The position numbers and the translations under genes were made by a program. Of a stretch of DNA of 64,000 bases, positions 33,811 through 46,083 are shown one piece after another. Under the pieces are notes generated by a model. That model did not search any database, was not told the DNA's origin, and was given only the letters and a program-made list of their open reading frames with translations. Position 1 is the stretch's first letter; every line of letters begins with the position of its first letter. The stretch is from the NCBI RefSeq assembly GCF_905171775.1, contig NC_053489.1, forward strand, positions 243,604,231-243,668,230. Reading direction: 5' to 3'. The stretch comes from Rana temporaria (taxonomy: Eukaryota; Chordata; Amphibia; Anura; Ranidae).

Positions 33811-34140
33811 AGAGGAAGTAAACCCTGATGGGTTTTACTTCCTCTTTTGTTTCCTGCAAAGTAAAAGCATGATGGTCATACTAGCCCGATGTCCCCGCTG
33901 TTGGCTGCATCCATCTTCACCCCTCTTTCTTCCGGGGTCGTGGATTCCGGCTCTGTGACTGGCCAGAGTCGCGTGATGTCACTCCCGCGCAGGAGCCAAC
34001 GGTCACGGCACATGACTGCCCTTTCTTCAGTGGGCATGCGTCGACAGCGCATGCGTGTGTGGTAAATATCTCCTAAACCGTACAGGTTTAGGAGATATTT
34101 CCAGTACCTACAAGTAAGCCTTATTATAGGCTTACCTGTA
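33811..34140. mobile_element. Nonautonomous repeat, partner of 22645-22948
   Basis: Starts aaagaggaagtaaaccc, with an immediate inverted gggttttacttcctctttt, and ends in paired tctcctaaaccgtac/ggtttaggagata and aagcctta/taggctt arms. Confidence 0.68.
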
Positions 34141-34660
34141 GCTAAAAGTGGTGTGTAAGCAGGGCCGGATTAACAATGGGGCTGATGGAGCTGCAGCTCC
34201 AGGCCCCTTTCTCAAGATAGGCCCATTTGCCCAAAAAAAAAAAAATTTTTTTTTTTTTTTTTTTTAAGATTTTTTTTTTTAAGATCGAATTTGGGGGGTT
34301 GTAGCTCGATGACCAGAGGTCACAGAAACCCCACATTTGGGGGTAGGCATGGGAAGAGCTACCCCACAACTGGTTAAAATATGGGATGGATATCATTTAT
34401 GGTTCCGGAGATACAGGGCTGCTTGCACAGCCTGTCAGAAGCTACATTCAGAGCGGCCAATATAAATACAAGCTGACACACTACAGCAGACTGATAGGAT
34501 CACAGTGCTTATAATAATTATTTGTATATTACTCATGGTAATTAACCCCTTGCCACCCAGGCCAATTCTGACACTTCTCTACTACATGTAAAAATCATCA
34601 TTTGTTTTTTGCTAGAAAATTACTCTATGGTGGTCTTTGCACTTTTTATGTTGCACGGTA

Positions 34661-35271
34661 TAGAGCTGCACGATTCTGGCTAAAATGAGAATTGCAATTT
34701 TTTTGCTTAGAAGATAGATCACGATTCTCTCACGATTGTTGCGGCGTAACATCATCTTTCACATTAAAACAAAAAAAATGGGCTAACTTCACTGTTTTGT
34801 TTTTATGGTTTTTATTATTCATTGAAGTGGGAAAATGCAGTGTGACATAACATATTGCAGCAATAGCCATTGTATTCCCTAGAGTCTCTGCTAAAATATA
34901 TATAATGTTTGGCAGTTCCAAGTAATTTTCTAGCAAATAATATTGCTTTCTAACTTAAGAAACAAGTGTTGGACTTTAAGTGGTTAAATTTAGTTACAAT
35001 GTTAGTTAGTTACAATGTTTCATTTTGTTTACAAACTTCGCAGACTGCCTAGATTTGTTCTTTACACACAGAAGTGTATCCCTTTGATCTAAGAAGGAAG
35101 TGTTAGTTACAATGTTTCCTGTTAAAAACTTGGCAGACTGCCCAGATATTTTCTTTTGACAGCTGAAAGTCTCTCCACTTATATGAAAGAATCAGCAAAC
35201 TCTGCATTGGAGGTCCTCAGGGGGGTTGAATCGAGATCACGATTTTTTTAACGATTAATTGTGCAGCTCTA
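34661..35271. mobile_element. hAT-type element nested inside 34160-37478
   Basis: 611 bp, ends tagagctgcacgatt and aattgtgcagctcta, flanked by gcacggta (34653-34660 and 35272-35279). Removing it restores the surrounding TTAA-type repeat (ctttttatgttgcacggtat). Confidence 0.92.
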
Positions 35272-35842
35272 GCACGGTATTTACGCAGCAATTTTTCAAA
35301 CATGTTTTTTTGGAAAAAAATGTTTCATTCATTAAAAAAACAGTTAGTTAGTTAAGTTAGCACAATTTTTTTTGGTATCCTAAGCGATGCTTTACATTTT
35401 TTTTAGGTTACATGTTTAGAGTTACAGAGGAGGTCTAGTACTAGAATTATTGTTCTCGCTCTAACGATCGTGGCGTATGTAACCTGTGTGTATCTGGCTC
35501 TGATACTACCAGTGCCTACCCAGCCACTGACTAGTATCGCTCCCCAGCCTGTTCCCCCACACCCTCTCACCTGCTGACCTGTGGATGGGGGAATCACTCC
35601 TGCAGTGTTATTGTGTTCTGCCAGTGCGTACAATGATCAGTGTTGCTAACTTTAGCTGGCAGCACTGATTGTTTTAAGAAAAAAAAAACAGGCTGGTTGT
35701 ACTCAAGTTGATTAATAGATTGACTTGTGTAAAACCAGCTAGCCCATACATAGATTGACTATGGCTGGTCTCTGCATAATTGGCATAATTTCAATCCATG
35801 TATGACCCGCTTAACCACTACTCAGTCCCTAAATATCCTTCC

Positions 35843-36540
35843 ACTCCTGTACATAGTGCTCACTGTCATACTCTCCACACTCCTCTCCTGTACATAGTGC
35901 CCACTGTCATACTCTCCACACTTCTCTCCTATACATAGTACCCACTGTCATACCCTACACACTCCTCTCCTGTACATAGTGCCCACTGTCATACCCTTCA
36001 CACTCCTCTCCTGTACATAGTGCCTGCTGTCATACACTTCTCTCCTGTACTTAGTGCCCACTGTCGCACCCTCCACACTCCTCTCCTGTACATACTGCTC
36101 ACTGTCATACCCTCCACACTCCTCTCCTATACATAGTGCCCACTGTCATACCCTCCACACTCCTCTCCTATACATAGTGTTTACTGTCATACCCTCCACA
36201 CTCCTCTCCTATACATAGAGCCCACTATCATACCGTCTACATTCCTCTCCTGTACATACTGCCCACTGTCATACCCTCCACACTCCTCTCCTGTACATAC
36301 TGCCCCATCATACCCTCCACACTTCTCTCTGGTACGTACTACCCTCTGTCATACCCCCTCACTCTTCCTGTACATACTGCCCATTGTCATACCCTTCACA
36401 CTCCTCTCCTGTACATAGTGCTTTTTTCCGTACCCTTTGTACTCCTCTCCTGTACATAGTGCCCACTGTTAGACCCTCCACATTCCTCTCCCTCACCTGC
36501 ACATACTTCCCACTTATATACCGTCCATACTCCTCCCCTA
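35843..36540. repeat. ~41-bp minisatellite
   Basis: About 16 diverged tandem copies of a unit containing ctcctgtacatagtgcccac and tgtcataccctccacact. It lies within the large hAT element. Frames across it are artefacts. Confidence 0.9.
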
Positions 36541-37145
36541 TGTCGCTTACCCACAAAAACAGTTCTTTAAAATTATACTGAATATCCTCAATGTTACCAG
36601 CTCTAGAATGGACACACTTTTGTTAGTTCAACTAAAGGAAATCTCAGTTCTCATATTTGTTCTGCCCCATTATTAGTACTCCTTTAATTTTGTGATTACT
36701 ACTATGATGTATAGAGGAACATCGGGGATCTCAGCTACTCTAAATATAGCACTTATATAAAAAAGTGGCCCTGAAAATATTTTTTAAATGTTGGCAACTG
36801 TGCACTTAGGCACTGCCCAAGGGCCACCGTCCATCGGGTCAGTAGGGGGCCCCATGAGAGGCTCCTGGGATCCTGTGATAATAAAGCGGTAGTAAACTTT
36901 CCTGACATTACTACTTTTTAGAGGCCCTGGGGTAGGTTATGCCACAACGTACAAGTATGCACAGCATATTAGCACATTAGTGTACACTTCAATTTTCAGA
37001 CTGAGCCCTCCAGTGCTGCGATGAATCAGACGGGGCCTGGACACTTCCATCTTCACCCGGTCTTCCTTCTGGGTTCTGTGCTTTTGGTCACTTGCCTTGG
37101 CTGGGCTGCGTTCATGTCATTCCCACGCATTTATTTATTATTTAT

Positions 37146-37425
37146 TACACCCCATTCACACCTCCGCGACAAAACGCCCGACGCCGGCCGCTCGTGCCGC
37201 TGGAGGGGAGAATTCCCATTGCTGTCTATGAGATTGTTCACATCTCATAGACGCCGTACACCTGCGGCATGAAAAAAAGTCCCGGACCCTTTTTTTCAGG
37301 CGGCATTGGCGTTCGGCCATACAAAGCAATAGGAAGGATTTGTAAAAAAAAAGTTACACTATTCGCGGCAAAATACGCCGCGTACGCGGCGTTACTTGTC
37401 GCGGAGGTGTGAATGCAGCCTAAAA
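37146..37425. mobile_element. MITE with ttcacacctccgcgac ends
   Basis: About 280 bp, ends cattcacacctccgcgac and gtcgcggaggtgtgaatgc. CpG-rich with gccgcgtacgcggcg palindrome. Nested in 34160-37478. Confidence 0.8.
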
Positions 37426-37486
37426 GGCCCCACCAAAATCCTCAGCACCAGGCCCATGATGTTCTTAATCTGGCCCTGTGTGTAAG

Positions 37487-37621
37487 TATGGTTGCCACAT
37501 CATCCCTTTAATCCAGGACACATATTAGTTACACTTTCTTGGTGCCTTATCTGCATTAAATCAGCCTCAGAACTTATGTAATGCATGTGTCCTGGATTAA
37601 AGGGATGATGTGGCAACCTTA
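37487..37621. mobile_element. Small hAT-type element back-to-back with 34160-37478
   Basis: 135 bp foldback, ends tatggttgccacatcatcc and ggatgatgtggcaacctta. Its left flank tgtgtaag (37479-37486) is the right duplication of the big hAT element, and its right flank is cgtgtaag (37622-37629), one base different. Confidence 0.75.
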
Positions 37622-37746
37622 CGTGTAAGGGTCTACAACCACTCTAAAACTTAAAGTGGAACTAAAGGAAAAAACTTTTTTCTGTTTTGTAGAGAGTAAT
37701 CAGAGCACCTGTCAGTCTTTTATTGCTGTCTGTGGGCTCCGTTCAC

Positions 37747-38257
37747 TAAGGCTGGGTTCACATTATGTGCGGCTTGCAGCAGAGGGGCCCAGTGCGTGCA
37801 TGTTCTCTGTTTTACAGGCGAATCCAGTCTGAATTTTTGCCTGAATTCGGACCTGAAATGGAGCCAAAGACGCAGAGGACCCATTCACACTACGGGCAGT
37901 TCGGGTCCGTCTGTCACAGACCTGAACGGCCGCTCCATGCATCGCTATGGAGCGTCGGATGTCAGCGGAGACATGTCCGCTGACATCCGATTCGCTAAAA
38001 ACAGACATATGGGGGCCACGTCCCCATCCGTCCATGCGGATCGGGTAAGGTCTGATGAAAACGGACATGCTGTCCGTTTTCATCAGATCGCTCCATAGGA
38101 GGACAGCGGTGCCCGACAAGCCCCTCCCCGCTCAGTGAGCAGAGAGGAGCTTGTCATTCGTCGGCTCAGCTGAGATCTGCGGACTGATCTCCCGCTGAGC
38201 TGATGGGAGCAGGCGGACTCCGTAGCGACGGAGTCCGCCTGGGTGAATGAGGCCTAA
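37747..38257. mobile_element. MITE of the aaggctgggttcaca family, copy 2
   Basis: Ends taaggctgggttcacatta and gtgaatgaggcctaa. Internal palindromes (ggatgtcagcggagacatgt with its complement; gatgaaaacggacatg with its complement). Confidence 0.75.
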
Positions 38258-38304
38258 AGCAAATTGTATGCGGTATTTAGGCGATCTGACATATTATTTC
38301 CAAC

Positions 38305-38623
38305 TACCACATGCTCGCCCCCTCCCTTGGACTACAGGAGTGTCAGGACGCTCTCTACGTTGCAGATAGAGAAAGGAGCTGTGTGTTAGTGGGCGTCCTG
38401 ACACTCCTGTAGTCCAAGGGAGGGGGGGAGCACGACTCTCCACACCAGGGAGAAAGCCTTGCATTACTGTGAGTAGTTACAGACAGAAGAACAGGAAGTG
38501 AGGATTTCTCAGAAGAAATAAAGACATTTAAAAGCAAAATCGAAGGATGAGGTAAGTGAAGGAGGACTGCACTAAGGTAACGGAAGCTATTTAGGAAAAA
38601 ATAATTGTACCCTTACAACCCCT
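38305..38623. mobile_element. Truncated relative of the TTAA foldback element at 18802
   Basis: The right half (caccagggagaaagcc to tacaacccct before TTAA 38624-38627) matches the right half of 18802-19286. The left half is replaced by a short inverted repeat around cttggactacaggagtgtca. Confidence 0.8.
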
Positions 38624-38808
38624 TTAACATCCATGACTCGTCTGCTGTTAGGTCCCCCCTAAAATCCATACCAGACCCTTATTTAAGCATGTAGCCTGGC
38701 AGGCCAGGAAAGGGGGGGGGGTGGGAGAGCGAGGCCACATTCTGTTAACATGGGGTTTGGGAAAGGGGAGAACACCCCCAAAGCACCTTTTCTTCATAAC
38801 CCCAAGAG

Positions 38809-40350
38809 CAGTGCTTTAACTGGGCCGGAACGCGGCGGTACTCAGTACCGCCACTTCCAAAAATGGCCCTGGAGAGTACCAGCACCTCTCCGTGCGCCCA
38901 GTACGTGGGTTTCCCGTACCGGAAGGCAGCCCCAGGCCAGGAATATGATGATCAGTGGCGGAACTACCGCCATAGCGACCCACGTGGGCGCTATGGGGCC
39001 CGCAGCCGAGTGGGGCCCGCTGATGGGGAGGCAGATCGGTGCGCTTTGACAGTTACAGAACCGATGCTGTGTATCTCTCCCTCCTGTCGGCATCATTTCT
39101 GTAACTGTCACAGCGCACCGATCTGCCTCCCTGTTCTAGCCACATGTGATCCTCCTATAGGTGCCTGGTCTCCCCCCAGCGCTGCCTGCTTTCCTCTCCC
39201 TAAAAGCTGGGGGACACTGTGAGAGCGGGGGAGGGCTTTCCTGTCTTAATGCACAGGCACTTCTGTGAACTGCCCAGGGGTCCTAGGTGCATGGGGGGCC
39301 TTTGAAGTTTCCTCCCAGCAGTGGTAACAGGTCTCCTCACGTTGGCTTTACAGGTCAGTTCTGGCTGTGTCTGCAATGCTCTCTCTCTCTCCCTGGTATC
39401 TTCCTCCCTTCCTCAGCCACTATCTGGCCGGCCGTCCTGCTCCCTGTTGTCCTCACACAGATCCATTCATCTTTGCCTGTCACACTGCTCCTCTCAGATG
39501 GTTGTTATCTCTCCCCCTCCCTTCCCTGACTTTTCCCTGCAGACACTTTACCTTCACACATGTGTGTGTGTGTCCCAGGATCTACAAACATTACAAATGT
39601 CTGGAACAGTGGCGGCTGGTGCTCAAAATTAGGGGGGGGGGGGGGGCGCAAAAAAAAAAATTGAAGCCTCACTGTGCCCATCACATGCAACCACTGTGCT
39701 ATGCCACCAAATGCAGCCACTGTGCCATCAATTGTCACCACTGTGCCATGCCATCAAACAGCAACTGTGCCATCAATTGTCACCACTGTACCATGCCATC
39801 AAACGCAGCTACTGTGCCATCAAACGCAGCCACTGTGCCATCAATTGTCACCACTGTGCCATGCCATCAAACGCAGTCACTGTGCCATGCCATTAAACGC
39901 AGCCACTGTTCCATCAATTGTCACCACTGTGCCATGCCATCAAATGCAGCCACTGTGCCCCTCAATTGTTGCCACTGTGCCAATTGTCACCACTGTGCCC
40001 TTTAATTGTCACCACTGTGCCCCATGATGCCACTGTGCCCATTGTCACCACTGTGCCCCATGATGCCACTGTGCCCATTGTCACCACTGTGCCCCATGAT
40101 GCCACTGTGCCAATTGTCACCTCTGTGCCCTTTGTCACCACTGTGCCCCATGATGCCACTGTGCCCATTGTCGCCCCTTTCCCTGTAAAAAGCACTTACC
40201 TGAATTTAGCATTTATGTTCAGTAGCTCTTTCTACAGTAGCTCTTTTTCAGGGTACTTTCTAAGGGTATTTTCATGTTCAGTATTGGGGGGGGGGGGGCA
40301 CCGGCGCCTAATAGAGTACCGGCACCTCTTTTGGCCCACTTAAAGCACTG
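38809..40350. mobile_element. hAT-type element, 1.5 kb, with nested repeats
   Basis: Ends cagtgctttaactgggcc and ggcccacttaaagcactg, flanked by cccaagag (38801-38808 and 40351-40358). The interior includes ends of further cagtggcgg-type elements (38950 and 39608) and a minisatellite. No transposase. Confidence 0.9.
39664..40190. repeat. Composite gccactgtgcc minisatellite
   Basis: Higher-order tandem array of cactgtgccat, caattgtcac and gccatcaaacgcagc modules, then gccccatgatgccactgtg units. The His/Cys-rich frames across it (up to 212 codons) change register without effect and are not genes. Confidence 0.9.
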
Positions 40351-40358
40351 CCCAAGAG

Positions 40359-41303
40359 CATGCTGGGGCAGTGACATCACATGTGGATGGGGCCAGAATG
40401 GTGACGTGACTCCTCCCCTTAGCTGTTTAAGAACTGGCAGGCAGTCGTGGCAGCCTTCGTGGGGGCTTGAATTTTCTTTTTTCTTTTTCGGGACCGGTGG
40501 GCGCTGTTATTGACGTTGGATCTATTCTGCAGGACATTTTTTTTAAACATTTTTAATAAAGGAATTGTCAAAAAGTGTGTGTGTTTTTATTTCTTTTTGT
40601 TTTCATGTTTTCTTTGTATTCAGCTGTCAGCAGGTTCCCTGATGAGTCATCCATTGGTAAGGATGCGGCAGCCGGCTTCTGGGCCCGCTGCTTAGCAATT
40701 AGCTATTGGAGGGGGGGGGGACCCCCACGCCTCAAAACCCTGGTACTAAATATTGCATGTTTTTTTACTCTCTGTTTCATTTGTGAATTGGACTTTAAGT
40801 GATTCTATGCATTAAGATACAAAAATCTTCAGTGTGTAGCAGCCCCCCTAAAACTTACCTGAGCCCCACCTCCATCCACGAGTGCCTCGGCTGTCCAGGA
40901 CTCTCCCACCTGATTAGCTGAGACACAGCAGCAGTGCCATTGGCTCCAGCTGCTGTCAATCATCGTCAGTTAGCCAATCATGGGGAGAGAGAGGGGGCAA
41001 GGCCAAACCGCGGCTCCGTGTTTGAATAGACACACAGAGCCACGAGTCAGTTCAGGTGCTCCCATAACAAGCTGCTTGCTGTGGGGGCACTCAACAGTAA
41101 GGATGGAGCAATCATGTGGTAAAGGGCCCCTGTCATTTGCCCTTTACCCCGACACGTGACGTGCCTGGTCTGTAGGACCTAATGGTCACGGACATTCCTG
41201 GGGGTGCGCGGGAAACGCGATTCTGGGACGTCATTGTACGCCCTCACAGAATTAGCCCACCGCGCTGCAGCTGTCATTCGGCTATGGCCAAGTTGGCAAG
41301 TGG
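40359..41303. other. No gene; TTAA-element end at 41140-41303
   Basis: 40359-41140 shows nothing recognised apart from GT-rich tracts. 41140-41303 contains cattcggctatggccaag and ends ggcaagtgg before TTAA (41304-41307), the complement of the end of 29461, so it is a partial copy. Confidence 0.5.
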
Positions 41304-41475
41304 TTAAGCATCCCCTTCCATGACCGAGGTTTACAAAAACTGCTGCAAAATATGAATTATTTGGTTAATAGACATGTTGGATGACATCTGTAAGAAATCG
41401 TGAACAATTCCAATGTTTTACATTCTTGTTATTTTTTTTTTATTATTATTAAACCCTTTCCTGGTGTCAACTCTT

Positions 41476-41698
41476 TAAGGCTGGGTTCACATATATGTGG
41501 CTGCGGGTTCCCAGCATGGGGTCCAGTGCGTGTTTGTACACCGGTTCAGGTCTGAATTTTTCCCTGAATTCGCACCTGAACCAGACCCAAACACATACAG
41601 GACTCTTTTCTAATGCGCTCCGCGGACACACACTCCCCTGTCATGCGAATTGGATGCAGGGAAACCCACACTGAATTTGCATATATGTAAACCCAGCT
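41476..41698. mobile_element. MITE of the aaggctgggttcaca family, copy 3
   Basis: About 223 bp, ends taaggctgggttcacata and tatatgtaaacccagct, with ggttcaggtctgaatttttc shared with copies 1 and 2. Confidence 0.8.
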
Positions 41699-41714
41699 CA
41701 GTTTGGCATCTATC

Positions 41715-42115
41715 CCCTGCCAGCTCTCAACAAGAGAACTGAGCAATCACATGACCATTGATCACTCAGTTCTGGGTCTTCTCTGAGCAGAGAGGAGTGA
41801 CTATCAGTCTCTGGCTCTTTGCTCTGCCCCTCCAGCACTCACTGGAACATAAGGCTGTGAAGGGGGTAGGAGCAGCTGGCTCAGGCTCTTAGTGGTGTGC
41901 CGAGAGGCTGAGCCAGGTGCCGGTTAAGGCATCTGGGCATATCCCCAAATTTTTGGGATCCTTGCAGAACCTGGAACAGCTCTATGACACCAGTCAACAG
42001 CATGCTTTAGCTCACTGTCGGCTGAAACTTGGTCCCAGGTGAGCAGAACTAAGTGCTCTCCTGTGACCCACAGAACTATGGCCAAAAGAGCTTTGTCTAT
42101 ACTTCTACTTTAGGT
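41715..42115 (+). repeat. Dispersed repeat family A, copy 3
   Basis: Longest of three related copies: gtgccgagaggctgagccag, gctctcctgtgacccacag and an end atacttctactttagg. See 1280-1625 and 23235-23690. Confidence 0.6.
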
Positions 42116-43189
42116 GACTTGCGATGCCAAAGGCTGTCAAAAGGGGCATCCAGCACTGTGAATGGCTGCACAGTAATGATGTCATTGGGAGCCCTTTCTA
42201 CTGGCTCCTGATCATTGGTAGTTGACTTCAGGGCTCAAGTCCTGCAGGAACACGTGGGAACGGAGTCCCTGCACTTTTTTCAGCTGCCCGAGCCAATCCT
42301 TCACTAAGCGGCTATGCCCAGCTCGAGTCATTGTCAGGGGCAGGCGAACCTTAGTAATCCTTTATGTTACTGGCCGCTTCCTGTATATGGATTCATCAGG
42401 TAGTGTGCGGGTATTCCATCACTTCCTCGATGCTGCAATGTCTCCTGGGAGCTTTTGTCATTGTTCCCAGGAGACATTGCGGAGGTCTGCCGCTTAAAGC
42501 TCTTTCTAAATCCCGCGATAACTCGCGGCAGACCTCCGCAATGTCTCTTGGGAACAATGACAAAAGCTCCCAGGAGACATTGCGACATTGAGGAAGTGAC
42601 GGAATCAGGGCAGGACTTAGGGTGGTGGGTGCCCCTGGGCTTGAGTGTTGAAGGGGCCCCCTGGAACCGAGAATTGGGGGGGGGGGGGTCGAAGATGTTG
42701 AGCGAGGGGGGGGATCATAGTTGTTGAGCGGGGGGGCGCATTAAAGTTGTTGAGCGGGGGGGCGCGAATTGAAGTTGTTGAGTGGGGGGGGGGCGCATTA
42801 AATTTGTTGAGCGGGGGGGTGCCTCTCACCTGTGCACAGAATGTGTCGGCTCTCTTCCCTTAAGCAGACATCCACACACTGCTCTGGTTCCTCCTGGGGG
42901 GGTTTTGCAGTTGTTGAGCGGGGGGGGGGGGAGTGCCTCTCACCTCTCACCTGTGCCAACATCCAGGGGCCACAGACTGTCATTAGCCTGGCTGTCAGCT
43001 TTTTTCCCTTCAGCAGCCACAGTCCTCCACACACCGCTCCGGTTCCTTCTGCTTCCTCTTGCAGTGCGGGAAAATTAACCCTTTCGCGGGACTGCGGGAA
43101 GAAGCTGTCTGTGCGGGAAAGTCCCGCAGAATCCGTGCGTGTTGGGAGGTATGCACAGGGCTGCCATCAGGAATTTTGGGGCCCCTTAC

Positions 43190-43580
43190 TAGGGTTGCCA
43201 CCTGTCCAGGAATCACCTGGACAGTTTGGGTTTGGGACCTTGTGTCCGGGTTTCAGTCTGCCTGAAACCCAGACACATTATTTAGACTGGGCTGTGGCTC
43301 CCCAAGTAACTGAGGTAGTCACACAAAAATCTGTTGCCATTCGGGAGATGCGGGCCATTGTCTGGGGGCAGGTTTGTCATCACTGAGGGGGAGCCATGAT
43401 GTAAGCAAGAGCAGTTTGGCCACACCCACTGTTTGCCGCAGCGCGCTGCATTACCAATCTCATTGAGGCACCCAAAGGTGCCCCAGGTCTTTTATAATCC
43501 TATTGTGTATACTACGAAAAAAATGTGCCCTGTGCCGCTAAAGTGTTCGGGTTTGGCTTGAAGAAAAGGTGGCAACTCTA
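43190..43580. mobile_element. hAT-type element nested in 42606-45204
   Basis: 391 bp, ends tagggttgccacctg and ggtggcaactcta, flanked by ccccttac (43182-43189 and 43581-43588). No protein. Confidence 0.85.
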
Positions 43581-43713
43581 CCCCTTACACAGCTTAAGGC
43601 ATGGGCCCCCTGGAGCAGAGAACTGGTGGGGGGGGGGGGGGTGCTGCCGCCTGAAATTGAGAAGCAAAAAAGCAAAAAGCAAAAAAAATAAGAAATAAAG
43701 AAAAATATATATA

Positions 43714-44650
43714 CAGTACAGACCAAAAGTTTGGACACACCTTCTCATTCAAAGAGTTTTCTTTATTTTCATGACTATGAAAATTGTAGATTCACACTGA
43801 AGGCATCAAAACTATGAATGAACACATGTGGAATTATACATAACAAAAAAGTGTGAAACAACTGAAAATAAATTTCATATTCTAGGTTCTTCAAAGTAGC
43901 CACCTTTTGCAGCAGACACATCTCTAGAACTGGTAACAGGAGACTGTGTGAATCAGGCCTTCATGGTAGAATATCTGCTAGGAAACCACTGCTAAAGAAA
44001 GGCAACAAGCAGAAGAGACTTGTTTGGGCTAAAGAACAAGGAATGGACATTAGACCAGTGGAAATCTGTGCTTTGCTCTGATGAGTCCAAACTTGAGATC
44101 TTTGGTTCCAACCTCCGTGTCTTTGTGTGACGCAGAAAAGGTGAACGGATGAACTCTACATGCCTTGTTCCCACCGTGAAGCATGGAGGAGGAGGTGTGA
44201 TGGTGTGGGGGTGCTTTGCTGGTGACACTGTTGGGGGTTTATTCAAAATTGAAGGCATACTGAACCAGCATGGCTACCACAGCATCTTGCAGCGGCATGC
44301 TATTCCATCCATCAGGACAATGACCCCAAACACACCTCCAGGCTGTGTAAGGGCTATTTGACCAAGAAGGAGAGTGATGGGGTGCTGCGCCAGGTGACTA
44401 CCTCTTGAAGCTCATCAAGAGAATGCCAAGAGTGTGCCAAGCAGTAATCAAAGCAAAAGGTGGCTACTTTGAAGAACCTAGAATATGAAATATATTTTCA
44501 GTTGTTTCACACTTTTTTGTTATGTATAATTTCCACACGTGTTAATTCATAGTTTTGATGCCTTCAGTGTGAATCTACAATTTTCATAGTCATGAAAATA
44601 AAGAAAACTCTTTGAATGAGAAGGTGTGTCCAAACTTTTGGTCTGTACTG
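43714..44650 (+). mobile_element. Tc1-like transposon copy B, internally deleted
   Basis: 937 bp between TA dinucleotides with the same inverted ends as copy A. Its transposase remnant shows SVLWSDESKLEIFGSN, a stop in place of a codon near 44129, VPTVKHGGGGVMVWGCF and a tail QDNDPKHTSR. It has the same 3' deletion as copy A and lacks 35 bases present in A. It serves as the empty site for the element at 16328. Confidence 0.93.
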
Positions 44651-45647
44651 TATATATATATAAAAAGGTGGTAGCCATCTGGGGCCCTGGGTACCTCTGG
44701 GCCCTTTAATAAAAAGAAAAAAGAAACCTCTGGGCCCTTTAATAAAAAAAAATAAACATTTATAAAAAATACATAAAAAAAGAGAAGTTGCCATCTGGGG
44801 CATCTGGGCCTTTTAATAAAAAAAAATAAAACAATATAAACAAAAATAAAAAAATAAACATTTATAAAAATAAATAAAAAAGGGGGGGTTGCCACATGGG
44901 GCCCTGGGGACCTCTGTAAAAAAAATATATATATATAAAAAAAAGGGGGTTGCCATCTGGGGGCCCTGGAGACCTCTGGGCCCTTTAATAATAATAAAAT
45001 ATAATAAAATATATATATATATTTTTATATATATATATAAAAATATATTAAAAAAATTTTTTTTTTTAAATAAAAAATAAATAAAAAAAGGGGGGTTGCC
45101 GTCCGGGGCCCGGGGGACCTTTTTTTTTTTTTTAAAGGGGGCCCCCTATTGGGCGGGGCCCATGGGCTTGAGCCCAGTCAAGCCCAATGGTAAGTCCGGC
45201 CCTGGACGGAATACCCGCACACTACCCGATGAATCCATATACAGGAAGCGGCCAGTAACATAAAGGATTACTAAGGTACAGTGGATCGAAAAAAAAACAA
45301 AACGCTTTTCAGTAATTATACATATGAGCGTATCATTTTTTTTTTTTTGCTGGGGAGTGGATCTTGGGTGGGAGTTCCCACACTTTTTTCCCCAGGACTT
45401 GACCCCTGGTTGACTTGGTCATGGTTCTGGGGGTGCCATTAGAGAGAGTCCCAGGACAGCTCAGGGGTGCCAATATAGTGAGCCCCAGGACAGTTTAGGG
45501 TTGCCTATATGTGGCATCTGGGCTGGCCCTTAAGGCAGTTAAATGTGAATACTGACCCAGCGCGCAGACAGTGTGAATCCAGGGTCAGTGTTTCTCTGGA
45601 GTTTTGTGTACATATTTGCCAGCACACCATGGATCTTCAAATAGCAT

Positions 45648-45800
45648 CCAAAGGTTTTTATTGAGAAAGATCACACCACAGTGTAAGAGTGCAACGTTTC
45701 TATGTGATGCACATGCCTGACAAAGGGGACATGCGTGGCCCCGAAATGTTGCACTCCTACACTGTGATATGATCTTTCTTCAATAAAAACCTTTGAACGC
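45648..45800. repeat. Inverted repeat with gaaatgttgcac/gcaacgtttc arms
   Basis: Arms of about 50 bases: caaaggtttttattgagaaa and ttcttcaataaaaacctttg at the outside, gtgcaacgtttc and gaaatgttgcac at the inside, around about 40 bases. This type of hairpin with an AATAAA in the arm is common in amphibian repeats. Confidence 0.75.
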
Positions 45801-46083
45801 TATGGTTTACTGGCAAATACGTACACTGATCTGCCATGTTTCCAGTCCCCAGCTGGATGTTGCTGTAGCACCCGCTACTTGCTCTTTTCAGGAACATGTT
45901 GCCACAGGAATATTAACAAGGTTCTGTGGAGTTTTGGTCACACACAAAGTGGCCGCAGCTAGTTGGCCAGTTAGTATGTGGCGATAGCACAAGGTGTTGC
46001 CACATCCAGAGGCAGTGTTTATCTGCGGCTTGACTGCCATTTGGTTTAAGCCTAATGTACCCAGTTATCAGCTTAGTAGAGTA

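Larger units (their letters stand above)
34160..37478. mobile_element. hAT-type element, 3.3 kb, with nested insertions
   Basis: Ends cagggccggattaac and ttaatctggccctg, flanked by the perfect 8-bp duplication tgtgtaag (34152-34159 and 37479-37486). It contains a TTAA-type fragment (from about 34545), a second hAT element, a minisatellite and a gcgac-ended MITE, which explain most of its length. No transposase frame. Confidence 0.9.
42606..45204. mobile_element. hAT-type element, 2.6 kb, with nested elements
   Basis: Ends cagggcaggacttagg and taagtccggccctg, flanked by gacggaat (42598-42605 and 45205-45212). Inside are a gttgagcggggggg tandem (42680-42925), another hAT element, Tc1 copy B and a tandem built on gccatctggggccctgg (44656-45135). 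Confidence 0.92.
42349..45277. mobile_element. Foldback element split by a hAT insertion
   Basis: Left arm 42349-42493 and right arm 42525-42605 plus 45213-45277 are near-perfect complements (about 145 bases each) around a 31-base spacer. The right arm is interrupted exactly by the 2.6-kb element 42606-45204. Confidence 0.9.

Noticed and set aside
39367..40343. Frames up to 212 codons with repeated His/Cys pattern, zinc-finger-like
   Set aside because: Spacing does not fit any zinc finger and the pattern persists in every register of a minisatellite.
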